A stretch of 64,000 bases of DNA from Terriglobales bacterium (lineage in GTDB: Bacteria; Acidobacteriota; Terriglobia; Bryobacterales; Bryobacteraceae), in NCBI GenBank assembly GCA_027485675.1, contig JAIXQP010000037.1:62001-126000 (forward strand), in the 5' to 3' direction. How positions within the stretch are numbered: position 1 is the first letter of the stretch; each line of letters begins with the position of its first letter. A program made the translations under genes and the position numbers. The notes under the pieces were generated by a model. That model was not told the DNA's origin. It saw only the letters and a list, made by a program, of their open reading frames with translations, and did no database searches. Below, piece by piece: positions 47,321 to 57,843 of the stretch.

Positions 47321-50086
47321 TTAGAAAAACGTGTAACTGGTGCCGATCGTAAAAGTACGACCAATCTGGAAACGGCGGACCACAAAGTCGGCCTGGGTCT
47401 GCCGGTAGACGTTGTTGTTGAGGTTTTCACCGCTGAAACGCAGCTTCCATTTGCCGTTCTCCCGGATGCTGTATTCGTATACGAAATCAAGCAGGATGTT
47501 CCGCTCCTGATAGATATCCGGGAGTTGGAAGGTACCCACATCCGTAATGCGGCGGGAGACGGAGTTCACATAGAAGCGGCCGTTCGAGCGCAGAGAGGCG
47601 CGCTGCCATTCGGCGATGACGTTGAAAATGTAGCGGGACTGGCCCACCAGCGGCCGATTGGCCGAAGTGAGCTGCACGAACTGGTCGGTCGGAATCGTGA
47701 CGTCGGAATCCACGAGCGTCAGGTTGGCCTGCACGCCGAAGTCGCGCAGAGCCGGGCTGAACCGGCCCAATCCTTGGCGCCACTCGAACTCCGCACCCTG
47801 GTTGCGGGCGCTCGGCACGTTCAGGAAGCTCTGCCGGAGTTCGGAAGCCGTCGGCCGGTAGATCTGTTCGATCGGATCCTGGAACCGCTTGAAGAAGTAA
47901 CTGGCGGCCACTACCTGATTGCCGCCGAGGAACCATTCCCACCGGACGTCGTAGTTATCGATCTTGGCCCGCCGCAGATTGGGGTTACCAACCGTCGAGA
48001 AACCACCGACGACGTTGGTGAACTCAAAGGGCGACAGTTCGCGGAAGTCCGGCCGGTTGACCGTGCGGCCGTAGCCGAACCGGAGGTTCTGTTTCGCCGT
48101 CAACTGGTAGATCACGTTCACGGCCGGCAGCAGATCGCGATTGTTGAGGTTGGCGAACGACGGGATGCCGCCCGGGATCAGCGGATCGAGCGTGGTGACG
48201 TTGATCTGCGCATCCTCTATACGGAAGCCGGAGATCACGCGCCAGCGGGAACCGATGGCGAGGTCCACCATGCTGTAGCCGCCGTAGATGTCCATCAGCG
48301 CTTCATACCGGTCCGTACCGCGGGTGATTTCGCGAACCGCGAAACCATCGGGACGGATATTGTTCGTTCCGAGCACCACGTTCGTCGGCTGCGAGAAGTC
48401 GATCGTGGCCGCGCGGATGGGGAAGAAGCGGAACCGGCGGCTATCAAAATCCCGGCGGCGGACCGTTCCGCGGAAGCCGGTTTTGAACAGACCGCTGAAC
48501 TTACCCTTGAAGAAGGGAATCGACCAATCGGCCTGCGGCTCGTAGATCTTGTCCTTCAACTCCGAGAAGAAGCGCAGACCGGACTCCGGCAGGTTCAGGA
48601 ACGCGTACGGCTGGTTCGAGCCCGGCTCCCGTCCGCGGATGGTTTCGCGAAGGTCCGGTTCGGAGCGGTCGGAGTTCGAGAAGGTGAACTGCCAGTGGAA
48701 CACGCTGTTCTTCCAGCGGGCCACGGCATGGTCGCCTTCGATGCCGGTGGAGAACAGGCCGCGTTCGGTCCAGCGGAGACGGTCGGAGAGAATGTCCTGT
48801 CCGTTGCCTCCGTTCAAGCCGGAGATGAACCGCGCCTCCTTGTCGGTGTCGCGGGTCAGCGTGTTGCGGAAAATCAGCTTGTTCGAGTTGTTAATCCGGT
48901 ACGCCGCGTTCAGAACAGCACCGATGCGGGCCGACTCATTGCCCACGTTGAACTGGTAGTCCGAGAAGATCTGCGGCCGGCCGCCGCCGCTGTTGACGAG
49001 GAAGCGGCGATCTTCCGGGGTCTGCTGCGGCGAGTTATTGAATGTTACCGCCGCCACGACGCCCAGCTTGCCCCACGTGTTGCCACCGGAGATCGAGTAG
49101 GTTTGCGTCGGCCGGGCCGAAGAAACGGGCCGGATCTCATAATCGGGGTTGAACGAGCGGCCGAACTGCTGGAACTCCTGGTCGGTGAAACTGCCGACGA
49201 ACAGCCGACGGTCCGCCGGAATGCCCGCCGGAATCCCGCGATTGCCGTCGTCCACGCCAAATGCGTCCCGCGAGCCGCCCGCGAAGCTGCTGAAGCGCTT
49301 GCCCACCGTCTGCGAGTTGAAGCCGTAGTTGATCGAAACTGTCATCGTCTTCTGCGTCGGAAACTCCGTCGTCTGCATTTGGACGAGACCACCGGAGAAC
49401 TCGCCGGGCAGATCGGCGCTGTAGGTCTTGACGACCTTGATGTTGTCAATCAAATTGGCCGGAAACAGGTCGAGCGGCACCACACGCCGCTCCGGCTCCG
49501 TCGTTGGGACCATCGCGTTATTCAACATCGTCGAGGAGTAGCGTTCGCCCAAACCGCGGACGAAAACGAATCCGCCGTCGACCACCGAGATGCCGGTTAC
49601 TTTTTCGAGCGCGCCTGCGGCATCGGAAGCCGTGCTGCCTTTGATGTCATCCTTGGAGATGGCGTCACTCACGGTGGCGGCGAGACGCCGCTCGGTGAGT
49701 ACAGATTCCGCTGTGGTTTGGAGCGCACCGACCTTTTCTACTACATCGAGCGTAGTGACGGCGCCTTTCTGTTGGAGGACCGAACTGGCTTCGGTTACCT
49801 CGCCCGCCTTCACCTCTAAGTCTTCAATAGTCGTCTCCAGATGGTTCGCGCTGGTAAGTCGGAGCTTATACTTGCCAGGAGAAAGCGAGATTGTGAAGCG
49901 GCCTTCGGTGTCCGTTGACATCTTGCCGTCCGACACCCCGTCCACTTCAATTTGAACGAGTGGAATGGGGCGTCCCGTAGCGGCATCAAACACGGTGCCG
50001 GTAACATTACCCTTGCCGGCTGGTTGTGCGAAGGCGGCGCTCAGACACGCCAATAGGACCAGCCAGGGTCGAAAGTGCTTATTCAT
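47321..50086 (-). CDS. TonB-dependent outer-membrane receptor
   Basis: The 921-residue protein has a signal peptide (MNKHFRPWLVLLACLSAAFA), a CarboxypepD_reg domain (about 25-110, VTGTVFDAATGRPIPLVQIE), a plug (about 130-240, with DIKGSTASDAAGALEKVTGI and FVRGLGERYSSTMLNN) and a beta-barrel of about 22 strands ending GTSYTFF. The plug phrasing is that of carbohydrate/siderophore-type receptors, unlike the Oar-like receptors at the left of the window. It is the second gene of a three-gene operon (TIGR03437 protein, receptor, beta-helix protein). The ligand is unknown. No strong ribosome-binding site precedes ATG 50086; the gap from the previous stop is 19 bases. Confidence 0.9.
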   Translation of the reverse strand: MNKHFRPWLVLLACLSAAFAQPAGKGNVTGTVFDAATGRPIPLVQIEVDGVSDGKMSTDTEGRFTISLSPGKYKLRLTSANHLETTIEDLEVKAGEVTEASSVLQQKGAVTTLDVVEKVGALQTTAESVLTERRLAATVSDAISKDDIKGSTASDAAGALEKVTGISVVDGGFVFVRGLGERYSSTMLNNAMVPTTEPERRVVPLDLFPANLIDNIKVVKTYSADLPGEFSGGLVQMQTTEFPTQKTMTVSINYGFNSQTVGKRFSSFAGGSRDAFGVDDGNRGIPAGIPADRRLFVGSFTDQEFQQFGRSFNPDYEIRPVSSARPTQTYSISGGNTWGKLGVVAAVTFNNSPQQTPEDRRFLVNSGGGRPQIFSDYQFNVGNESARIGAVLNAAYRINNSNKLIFRNTLTRDTDKEARFISGLNGGNGQDILSDRLRWTERGLFSTGIEGDHAVARWKNSVFHWQFTFSNSDRSEPDLRETIRGREPGSNQPYAFLNLPESGLRFFSELKDKIYEPQADWSIPFFKGKFSGLFKTGFRGTVRRRDFDSRRFRFFPIRAATIDFSQPTNVVLGTNNIRPDGFAVREITRGTDRYEALMDIYGGYSMVDLAIGSRWRVISGFRIEDAQINVTTLDPLIPGGIPSFANLNNRDLLPAVNVIYQLTAKQNLRFGYGRTVNRPDFRELSPFEFTNVVGGFSTVGNPNLRRAKIDNYDVRWEWFLGGNQVVAASYFFKRFQDPIEQIYRPTASELRQSFLNVPSARNQGAEFEWRQGLGRFSPALRDFGVQANLTLVDSDVTIPTDQFVQLTSANRPLVGQSRYIFNVIAEWQRASLRSNGRFYVNSVSRRITDVGTFQLPDIYQERNILLDFVYEYSIRENGKWKLRFSGENLNNNVYRQTQADFVVRRFQIGRTFTIGTSYTFF

Positions 50087-50105
50087 AAGAGGGGGGTGCG
50101 GCGGA

Positions 50106-50870
50106 CTACTCGGCCACCCAAACGGAGACCGCGTTGCTGGCGATGCCGTTCACGGTGACGATGACGGGAACCTGGCCGGAGACGAAGCTCTGGTCGGGGA
50201 TGACCGCGTTGATCTGGCAAATACCAGGGAACTGTGGGTGCGCGCCGGCAAACTGCGGCGTGACCTCAATCACCGAAATGGTCACCTTGACATCGGCGAC
50301 GGCACGCGAGAGTTGCGCGGGCGGAGCTCCGTCCGTGACCCGGGGATTCGTCAGCCCGCAGCCGGTGGCGTAAAGTTGGATCACTTCGCCGCGCCGGGCC
50401 CGCGTCTGGCGGGTGTTGATGCCAAAGTCCTGATTCTGCGCAATTGCCGGGCGGGTGGCGTCGGTACCCGCCGTGGCGAGCGCCGGCCAGAAGTCATAAA
50501 CGTTAACGGCGCCCCGGGCTACGGTGGCGCTGCCGTTGATTACTTCGACGGCGACGCTGCCCGTGGCGGCGCCAACCGGGACCACGAAGTTAATTTGGTT
50601 CGCGGAGACAAAGTACAAAGGAGCATTGACACCGCCCACCGTTAGGCGAACATTCGCCAAGGTGGTCGGCATCGGGCTCAGGGAGGAGAGCGCCGTGGTA
50701 GTCACGGTGCCGAAGTTGCCGTAAGCACTCGCAATCGAACCGGGTGCAACCGGCGCCTTGACGTCGAGGTTGCTGTAGTTGATTACGGTGACGGGACCAG
50801 GAGTCTGTGCGGACAAAATCGCGGCGGAGAGACCCGCCAGCACGAGAAACCGCTTTACAAGGATCTTCAT
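50106..50870 (-). CDS. Stand-alone Solibacter C-terminal-type (TIGR03437) secreted protein
   Basis: The 254-residue protein has a signal peptide (MKILVKRFLVLAGLSAAILSAQ) and then consists of one TIGR03437-type beta-sandwich: INYSNLDVKAPVAPGSIASA, the strand set VRLTVGGVNAPLYFVSANQI, FVVPVGAATGSVAVEV, and the ending YATGCGLTNPRVTDG with VPVIVTVNGIASNAVSVWV. This domain is usually the C-terminal module of large secreted proteins of Solibacter relatives; here it is a whole protein, leading a receptor operon. It may be a cell-surface adaptor. A TACACT box ends 8 bases before ATG 50870. Confidence 0.8.
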   Translation of the reverse strand: MKILVKRFLVLAGLSAAILSAQTPGPVTVINYSNLDVKAPVAPGSIASAYGNFGTVTTTALSSLSPMPTTLANVRLTVGGVNAPLYFVSANQINFVVPVGAATGSVAVEVINGSATVARGAVNVYDFWPALATAGTDATRPAIAQNQDFGINTRQTRARRGEVIQLYATGCGLTNPRVTDGAPPAQLSRAVADVKVTISVIEVTPQFAGAHPQFPGICQINAVIPDQSFVSGQVPVIVTVNGIASNAVSVWVAE

Positions 50871-50878
50871 CAGATCCG

Positions 50879-50884
50879 AGTGTA
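50879..50884 (-). promoter_or_regulatory. -10 box (TACACT) of the receptor operon
   Basis: On the minus strand TACACT ends 8 bases before ATG 50870, giving a transcript with almost no leader. It sits just downstream of the bidirectional-looking terminator hairpin of the radical SAM gene, so it is the natural start of the three-gene operon. Confidence 0.5.
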
Positions 50885-50935
50885 GGACTCCAATTGCAAC
50901 AGAGAATTACTTTAGAATTACAGTTCTATGAAAAC

Positions 50936-50969
50936 GACAACGGCCACCGTGCGGGCGGTGGCCGTTGTC
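50936..50969 (-). terminator. Intrinsic terminator of the radical SAM gene
   Basis: GACAACGGCCACCG (50936-50949) and CGGTGGCCGTTGTC (50956-50969) form a perfect 14-base stem with a 6-base loop. In minus-strand RNA the stem is followed by GTTTTC, a short U-rich tail. It lies 22 bases past the radical SAM stop. Confidence 0.85.
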
Positions 50970-50991
50970 ATCCTACTGTAACTTTTTTGAA

Positions 50992-53094
<2,103 letters not shown>

Positions 53095-53271
53095 AGGGGG
53101 AAGAGAATCCTCGAAAGAGAATAGTACTACCGAAACTAAAGAGTAACCTGGAACCAGAGAAAGCCCAATCAACGATCATTGAACGGGGATTTAGGAGGCT
53201 CAATGGCGATCTGACGGGTTGAACGGTGGCGGCTTAAACGGCCGTATTCGTTTGAAATGTTGGACTTGCAA
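53095..53271 (-). promoter_or_regulatory. Promoter region of the radical SAM gene
   Basis: This 177-base gap is the largest in the window and is locally AT-rich. On the minus strand TACTAT (53126 to 53121) is the best -10, with a leader of about 20 bases that contains GAGGA, although its spacing to ATG 53094 is long. I see no repeat or RNA gene in the rest of it. Confidence 0.35.
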
Positions 53272-53757
53272 CTAGTTTGCGATTCCTTCGAGGCTGGCCA
53301 ACCGCCGGGAAACCTGTTCGGCGGATTGGCGGGCGGCGGCGGCCGCGGCGGGGTTGGGGGCTGTCGCCGCCAGATCTTCGTAATGGGCCAGCGCCTGGCG
53401 GTAAGCCGCCCGGGCAAGTACCGGCCGGCCAGTCCGGTGTTCCTCCGCTAAGGCGAGGACGGCGGCGGCGTTGGCCGCGAGCGGCTCCCGGACGTGGGTA
53501 TCGACCGCCTCGAAGTAGCCGGCGAGTTCCACGAGTTTCGCATCGAGGGCCTCCGACGGCACCGCGAAGAAGAAGCGATGCGCGATATGCGGGCCGATCT
53601 GGCAGACGAAGGCGAGGCGTTCTTCGGCGCGGTTGTATTCGAGGCCCAGAACCAGCGGCTCCATGCCCGCGATGAGGTGCTTCCGTTCGAGATCCTCGAG
53701 TCCGCGGAGGACCCGATAGCGTTTGCCGGTTGCGAGCAGGGGAAAATCGACTAGCAT
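53272..53757 (-). CDS. Hypothetical protein, 161 residues, unrecognised
   Basis: No family is recognised. The first 75 residues look like a small alpha/beta domain (MLVDFPLLATGKRYRVLRGL and later LVLGLEYNRAEERLAFVCQI) without Cys or His clusters. The last 80 are Ala-rich helices (NAAAVLALAEEHRTGRPVLA and beyond) resembling a TPR-like or coiled helical bundle. No signal peptide or membrane segment is seen, so it is probably cytoplasmic. It is divergent from the peptidase M14 gene with just 11 bases between start codons. The reading frame is strongly coding by codon use and the opposite-strand frame is interrupted, so the gene is real. Confidence 0.65.
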   Translation of the reverse strand: MLVDFPLLATGKRYRVLRGLEDLERKHLIAGMEPLVLGLEYNRAEERLAFVCQIGPHIAHRFFFAVPSEALDAKLVELAGYFEAVDTHVREPLAANAAAVLALAEEHRTGRPVLARAAYRQALAHYEDLAATAPNPAAAAAARQSAEQVSRRLASLEGIAN

Positions 53758-53768
53758 GAATAGCTTAG

Positions 53769-54899
53769 ATGCTACTCCTCCCGTTGGCGTTTTTCATTTC
53801 CGTGACATGGAACTTTGAGGGCGGCAGCGCCGGCCGCGTCGAAACGGTCAGCGCGGCGCACGTGCGGGTGGGCGCCGCGGGAGAGAAGGATCAGGACGGC
53901 CGCAACCGGCAGGCGAACTGGTACTCCTTTCAAGTGAGTGGCGTTGAGCCGGGCAAGCCGGTGACGATCGACCTGGTGGACCTGCCCGGCGAGTACAACT
54001 ACCAACCGAATCGCGGCGCGGTGAACGCGGAAACGCCCGCCGTCTGGAGCGAAGACGGCAAGACCTGGCGGCACGTCGACCAATTCACCTACGATGCCGG
54101 CGAACCCAAAATGACGCTGCGGATCACCCCGCGCGGACGCCGCTTCTGGGTGGCTCACACCCCTCCGTATACAAACCGGCACCTCGACGCGCTTTGGAAG
54201 GATGCCCGGCGGCAGTTCACGCGGATTGAAATTGGACGAAGCGTCGAGGGGCGTCCGCTGTGGCTCTGGACCACCGGAACCGGTCCACAGACGGTTTGGC
54301 TGATGTTCCGGCAGCACAGTTGGGAGACGGGGAGTTCCTGGGTCGGCGAAGGCGTCGTCCGCGAACTGCTGCGGAACCCGGAACTGCGGAAGGCCTTCAC
54401 CTGGAAGATTCTGCCGATGGCCGATCCGGATGGCGTAGCGCGGGGAGGCGTCCGCTTCAACAAGTTCGGCTTCGATCTCAACCGGAACTGGGACGTTAAC
54501 GGCGTCGCCAAGATGCCCGAGATCACGGCGCAGCGGCAGGCGATCCTTTCCGCGGGCGGGGGAGCGCTGTTTCTTTCGTTGCACAATACCGAGACGGCCG
54601 AATATCTCGAAGGTCCGCCGGTGGCCGACCCGGCCGTGCGGGCGCTCGCCGAGCGGTTCTACGCCACGCTGGTCGCCCGGACGAGCTTCGCGCCGACGCG
54701 GCCGTTGAGCTTCGCCACTCCGGTGGCAGCGGGGCGGATGACCGTGATCCACGGCTTAACCCGCGACCGGGCGTGGCCAGCGTTTTTGATGGAACAACGG
54801 ATCAGCACGCAGCCGAAGTACGGGCGGCGGCCGCTGGTCGAAGACCGGCTGCGGTTTGGCCGCGAATTGGTACAAGGAATCAGCGAGGTTTTACAATAG
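53769..54899 (+). CDS. Secreted peptidase M14 (zinc carboxypeptidase) family protein
   Basis: The 376-residue protein has a short hydrophobic start (MLLLPLAFFISVTW), an N-terminal beta-sandwich (about 15-140) like the cytosolic-carboxypeptidase/AGBL group and a peptidase M14 domain. Zinc ligands fit H183 and E186 (FRQHSWE) and H272 (SLHNTE); the substrate-binding DLNRNWD is intact near residue 236, and a late Glu in FLMEQRI could be the catalytic base. It should remove C-terminal residues from peptides, probably outside the cytoplasm. The AhpD-like gene follows 2 bases after the stop, so the two are co-transcribed. Confidence 0.85.
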   Translation: MLLLPLAFFISVTWNFEGGSAGRVETVSAAHVRVGAAGEKDQDGRNRQANWYSFQVSGVEPGKPVTIDLVDLPGEYNYQPNRGAVNAETPAVWSEDGKTWRHVDQFTYDAGEPKMTLRITPRGRRFWVAHTPPYTNRHLDALWKDARRQFTRIEIGRSVEGRPLWLWTTGTGPQTVWLMFRQHSWETGSSWVGEGVVRELLRNPELRKAFTWKILPMADPDGVARGGVRFNKFGFDLNRNWDVNGVAKMPEITAQRQAILSAGGGALFLSLHNTETAEYLEGPPVADPAVRALAERFYATLVARTSFAPTRPLSFATPVAAGRMTVIHGLTRDRAWPAFLMEQRISTQPKYGRRPLVEDRLRFGRELVQGISEVLQ

Positions 54900-54901
54900 C
54901 C

Positions 54902-55312
54902 ATGGCAACTTACGGTTTCGTGGAATACGAAGACGCCTCCGCCGCAGTGCGGGCGGTCTATGACGATATCCGGACGGTCCGGCAGACGGACTACATCAAT
55001 AACTTCTGGAAGGCGCTGGCCCACGACCCGGCCACCCTGCGGCGGACCTGGGAGAGCGTCAAGCAGATCATGGGGCCGGGCGGCGCGCTCGATCCGCTGG
55101 TGAAGGAGATGATCTACGTCGCCGTCAGCGCCACCAATGGCTGCGGCTATTGCGTGGCGTCGCATACCGTCGCGGCGAAGCGGGCCGGGATGACGCCCGA
55201 GATGTTCGGCGAACTGATGGCCGTCGTCGGCATGGCGAATGAAACCAACCGGCTGGCCGTCGGCTATCAGATCGAAATCGACGAACGGTTCCGGACCAGT
55301 TCGCTACCATAA
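54902..55312 (+). CDS. Carboxymuconolactone decarboxylase/AhpD-like protein
   Basis: The protein has 136 residues from ATG 54902, which lies 2 bases after the peptidase stop; frames further upstream overlap that gene and are rejected. The AhpD-type redox motif is complete: C81-G-Y-C84-x3-H88 in NGCGYCVASHT, preceded by the usual helix LVKEMIYVAVSATNG. Such proteins form small alpha-helical oligomers with peroxidase-like or thiol-disulfide activity, linked to peroxide defence or aromatic breakdown. Its partner here is unknown. The stop overlaps the promoter box of the next gene. Confidence 0.87.
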   Translation: MATYGFVEYEDASAAVRAVYDDIRTVRQTDYINNFWKALAHDPATLRRTWESVKQIMGPGGALDPLVKEMIYVAVSATNGCGYCVASHTVAAKRAGMTPEMFGELMAVVGMANETNRLAVGYQIEIDERFRTSSLP

Positions 55313-55313
55313 T
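55308..55313 (+). promoter_or_regulatory. -10 box (CATAAT) directly before GTG 55319
   Basis: CATAAT overlaps the previous stop codon and ends 5 bases before GTG 55319. Transcription would begin at or within a base or two of the GTG, so the mRNA would be leaderless. Confidence 0.5.
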
Positions 55314-55318
55314 CAATA

Positions 55319-56830
55319 GTGCGCATCTGGATCGGATTGGGACTGGCGTGTTTGGCCTGGGCGCAACTGCCGCGGCCCGTGGAAGGGACGGTCGTCAACG
55401 CCCTGACCGGCGAACCGCTGCGGCGCGTCAGCCTGCAGTTGCTGACCGTGGCGCGTCCGGCCGAGCCCGTGGTCACCGATTCGCTCGGCCGCTTTCGCCT
55501 TGCCGAACTTCCCGTGGGCAAGCATCGCATTCGCGCGTCGCGGCCCGGCTTCTTCACGGCGAAAAACGCCGATGTCGACTTCGAAATCAAGCCTGGCGAC
55601 GAGGCCGCGAGCGTCCAGATCAAGCTCTTCCCCGGCGGCTCCATCAGCGGGACCGTGACCGACGAGGCGGGCGACCCCATCGTGGGCGGCCAGATCACGC
55701 TGCTCCGCCGCGCCTATATCGGCCCCAGGAAGCAACTGGTTTTCGTCTCCTCCGGCCTGACGGATGACCGCGGGCAGTATCGCCTGCACAGTCTGGCGCC
55801 GGACTCCTACCTGATCCGCGCGGCCGCCCAGCGCGTGGCCGGCGATCCGCAGTTGTACCCTCCGGCGTTTTTCCCCACCGCCACCGAACCGGCCAAGGCG
55901 ACGCCCATCACGCTCGCCGCCGGGCAGGAGCAGCGTGGCATCAACATCAATCTGCGGCCCTCGCCGGGCTACCGGATGACCGGCCGGCTCATGAACGGCC
56001 TGACGAACAGCCCGCTCACCAACACCTCCCTGACGCTGACGACGCGCGGCATCGGCTCCATCATCTTTGAAGGCTCCCCGCAGGTGCAGGTGCGCGACCC
56101 CGGCGGACGGTTCACCATCAATGGCCTGATGCCGGGGCAGTACGAGGTCACCGGCTCGTATAACAACAACGGCCAGCCGTTGCAGGCGCGCCTGCTCCTC
56201 GATGTGAACCGCGACCTGGACGATGTCGTGGTGACGATGCTGCCCGGGGTGACGGTGCGCGGTCGCGTTCGCGTGGAAGGCGAAGGCGCGGTGGACCTGA
56301 CGACGCTAGGCATTGCGATTGAATCGGCCGAAGATATGGTGGGCGGCGGTGGTGCATCCCGCACGGGCACCGACGGATCGTTCTCCATCGGTCCGTTGAC
56401 GCCGGCGCGTTACACGCCGAACATCTATCGTCTGCCGCCGGGGGCCTTCTTGAAGTCCGTTCTGGTGGGGGAACGCGAAGGGACCCTCGACCTGGCGGGC
56501 GCGGCGGGACAGACAGTCGAAATGGTCTGGGTGGTGTCGCTGCGGGGCGGAAAAGTGGAGGGCCGGACCACGGCCGGAGCCGTCGTGGCCCTGGTGCCGG
56601 AGGCCGACGCCGCGAACCGCCGCAGCCGTTACCGCGCGGTGGAGGCCGATGCCGATGGCCGCTTCTCGCTGCCGGGCGTGGCGCCGGGTAGTTACTCCCT
56701 CTATGCGTTCACGAAGGTGGAAGCGGGCGCCTGGATGGACGATGAGTACCTGGGTTCGCTGCCCCAGCGGGGCGTCAGCGTCCGGGTGGACGAGCGCGAG
56801 ACCAAGCAGGTCGACCTCAAGGCCCAATGA
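55319..56830 (+). CDS. Secreted carboxypeptidase-regulatory-like repeat protein
   Basis: The 503-residue protein starts at GTG 55319 with a signal peptide (MRIWIGLGLACLAWAQ). It is built from four or five CarboxypepD_reg/CNA-B-type beta-sandwiches of about 90 residues, with repeated phrases VEGTVVNALTGEPLRRVSLQ, ISGTVTDEAGDPIVGGQITL, YRMTGRLMNG and the recurring ending GxYxLxxLxPGxYxL (GQYRLHSLAPDSYLIRA, GRFTINGLMPGQYEVTG, GRFSLPGVAPGSYSLYAFT). Such proteins are common exported structural proteins of Acidobacteria with no known activity. No protease motif is present. The queG ATG overlaps its stop by 4 bases. Confidence 0.82.
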   Translation: MRIWIGLGLACLAWAQLPRPVEGTVVNALTGEPLRRVSLQLLTVARPAEPVVTDSLGRFRLAELPVGKHRIRASRPGFFTAKNADVDFEIKPGDEAASVQIKLFPGGSISGTVTDEAGDPIVGGQITLLRRAYIGPRKQLVFVSSGLTDDRGQYRLHSLAPDSYLIRAAAQRVAGDPQLYPPAFFPTATEPAKATPITLAAGQEQRGININLRPSPGYRMTGRLMNGLTNSPLTNTSLTLTTRGIGSIIFEGSPQVQVRDPGGRFTINGLMPGQYEVTGSYNNNGQPLQARLLLDVNRDLDDVVVTMLPGVTVRGRVRVEGEGAVDLTTLGIAIESAEDMVGGGGASRTGTDGSFSIGPLTPARYTPNIYRLPPGAFLKSVLVGEREGTLDLAGAAGQTVEMVWVVSLRGGKVEGRTTAGAVVALVPEADAANRRSRYRAVEADADGRFSLPGVAPGSYSLYAFTKVEAGAWMDDEYLGSLPQRGVSVRVDERETKQVDLKAQ

Positions 56831-57843
56831 TTACCGCGGAACTGGTGCGGCAGCAGGCCGCGGCTTGCGGGTTCGCTCTGGCCGGCATTGCGCCGGTGGG
56901 TCCGTATGCCGACCATGCGCCGTACATGGACTGGGCGCAACGCGGCCTGGCCGGGCGGATGGGATATCTCACCGATCACCGGGCCGCCAAGCGCGCCGAT
57001 GTCCGGACCCTGCTGCCGGAGGCGCAAAGCGTGCTGGTGGTCGGGCAGCTCTATAACCCGCCGGCGCCCTACTCAACCGCGTTTTCGGACGCCGAGCGCG
57101 GTTGGATCTCCCGCTACGCCTGGGGCGCCGATTATCACGACACGCTACGCGCCGGCCTCGAACGCCTGGTGGCCGGATTGGCGGCGCGGCAGCCGTTCAC
57201 CTATAAGATCTGCGTCGATACGGCCCCGGTGCTGGAGCGGTCGCTCGCCCGGCTGGCGGGGTTGGGCTGGATTGGCAAGAACACCTGCCTGATCAATCAG
57301 CAGCAGGGGTCGTGGTTCTTCCTGGGCGAGGTCATCTGGTCGCTGGCTTTTCCCGCCGATGGTCCGCCGCCGGACCGCTGCGGCACCTGCACCCGCTGCA
57401 TCGACGCCTGTCCGACGGCGGCCCTGGCCCCGCGCGGAGACCGTTATGAACTCGATGCCCGGCTCTGCCTCGCCTACCTGAACATTGAGTTGAAGGGCCC
57501 GGTGCCGGAGGAGTTGCGCCCCGCCATGGGGCGGCACCTGTTCGGCTGCGACATCTGCCAGGATGTCTGTCCGTGGAATCGCCGGGCGGCGGCGCTGCCT
57601 TCGTTCGAAGCCGAGATCGACCCGCCGCTCGAACGCCTGGCCGCCCTGACGCGGGAAGAGTTTTCCGCCCTGTTTGCCGGGACGCCGGTGGAGCGAACCC
57701 GCTATCAGGGCTTTCTGCGCAACGTCTGCATCGCCATGGGCAACGCGGCGCTGCCGCGCTTCCGCGCTCCGCTTGAACGGTTGGCCGCGTGTGGCGATAC
57801 AGTGATAGAAGAACATGCCCGCTGGGCGTTGGAGCGTCTATGA
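56827..57843 (+). CDS. queG: Epoxyqueuosine reductase
   Basis: The 338-residue protein matches QueG: an N-terminal cobalamin-binding part with PYADHAPYMDWAQRGLAGRM, KICVDTAPVLERSLARLAGL and WIGKNTCLINQQQGSWFFLG, and two 4Fe-4S motifs, CGTCTRCIDACPT (about residues 186-198) and CDICQDVCPWN (about 240-250), plus the CP-ending helix. QueG removes the epoxide from epoxyqueuosine in tRNA, the last step of queuosine synthesis. Other queuosine genes are not in this window. Its ATG overlaps the previous stop (ATGA) and the TPR gene's ATG overlaps its own stop. Confidence 0.92.
   Translation: MITAELVRQQAAACGFALAGIAPVGPYADHAPYMDWAQRGLAGRMGYLTDHRAAKRADVRTLLPEAQSVLVVGQLYNPPAPYSTAFSDAERGWISRYAWGADYHDTLRAGLERLVAGLAARQPFTYKICVDTAPVLERSLARLAGLGWIGKNTCLINQQQGSWFFLGEVIWSLAFPADGPPPDRCGTCTRCIDACPTAALAPRGDRYELDARLCLAYLNIELKGPVPEELRPAMGRHLFGCDICQDVCPWNRRAAALPSFEAEIDPPLERLAALTREEFSALFAGTPVERTRYQGFLRNVCIAMGNAALPRFRAPLERLAACGDTVIEEHARWALERL

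Noticed and set aside
45166-47352. 728-codon plus-strand open frame
   Set aside because: Runs through the terminator and across three minus-strand features; no domain.
47129-49819. 896-codon plus-strand open frame antisense to the TonB receptor
   Set aside because: Composition-driven shadow; the minus-strand frame has signal peptide, plug and barrel.
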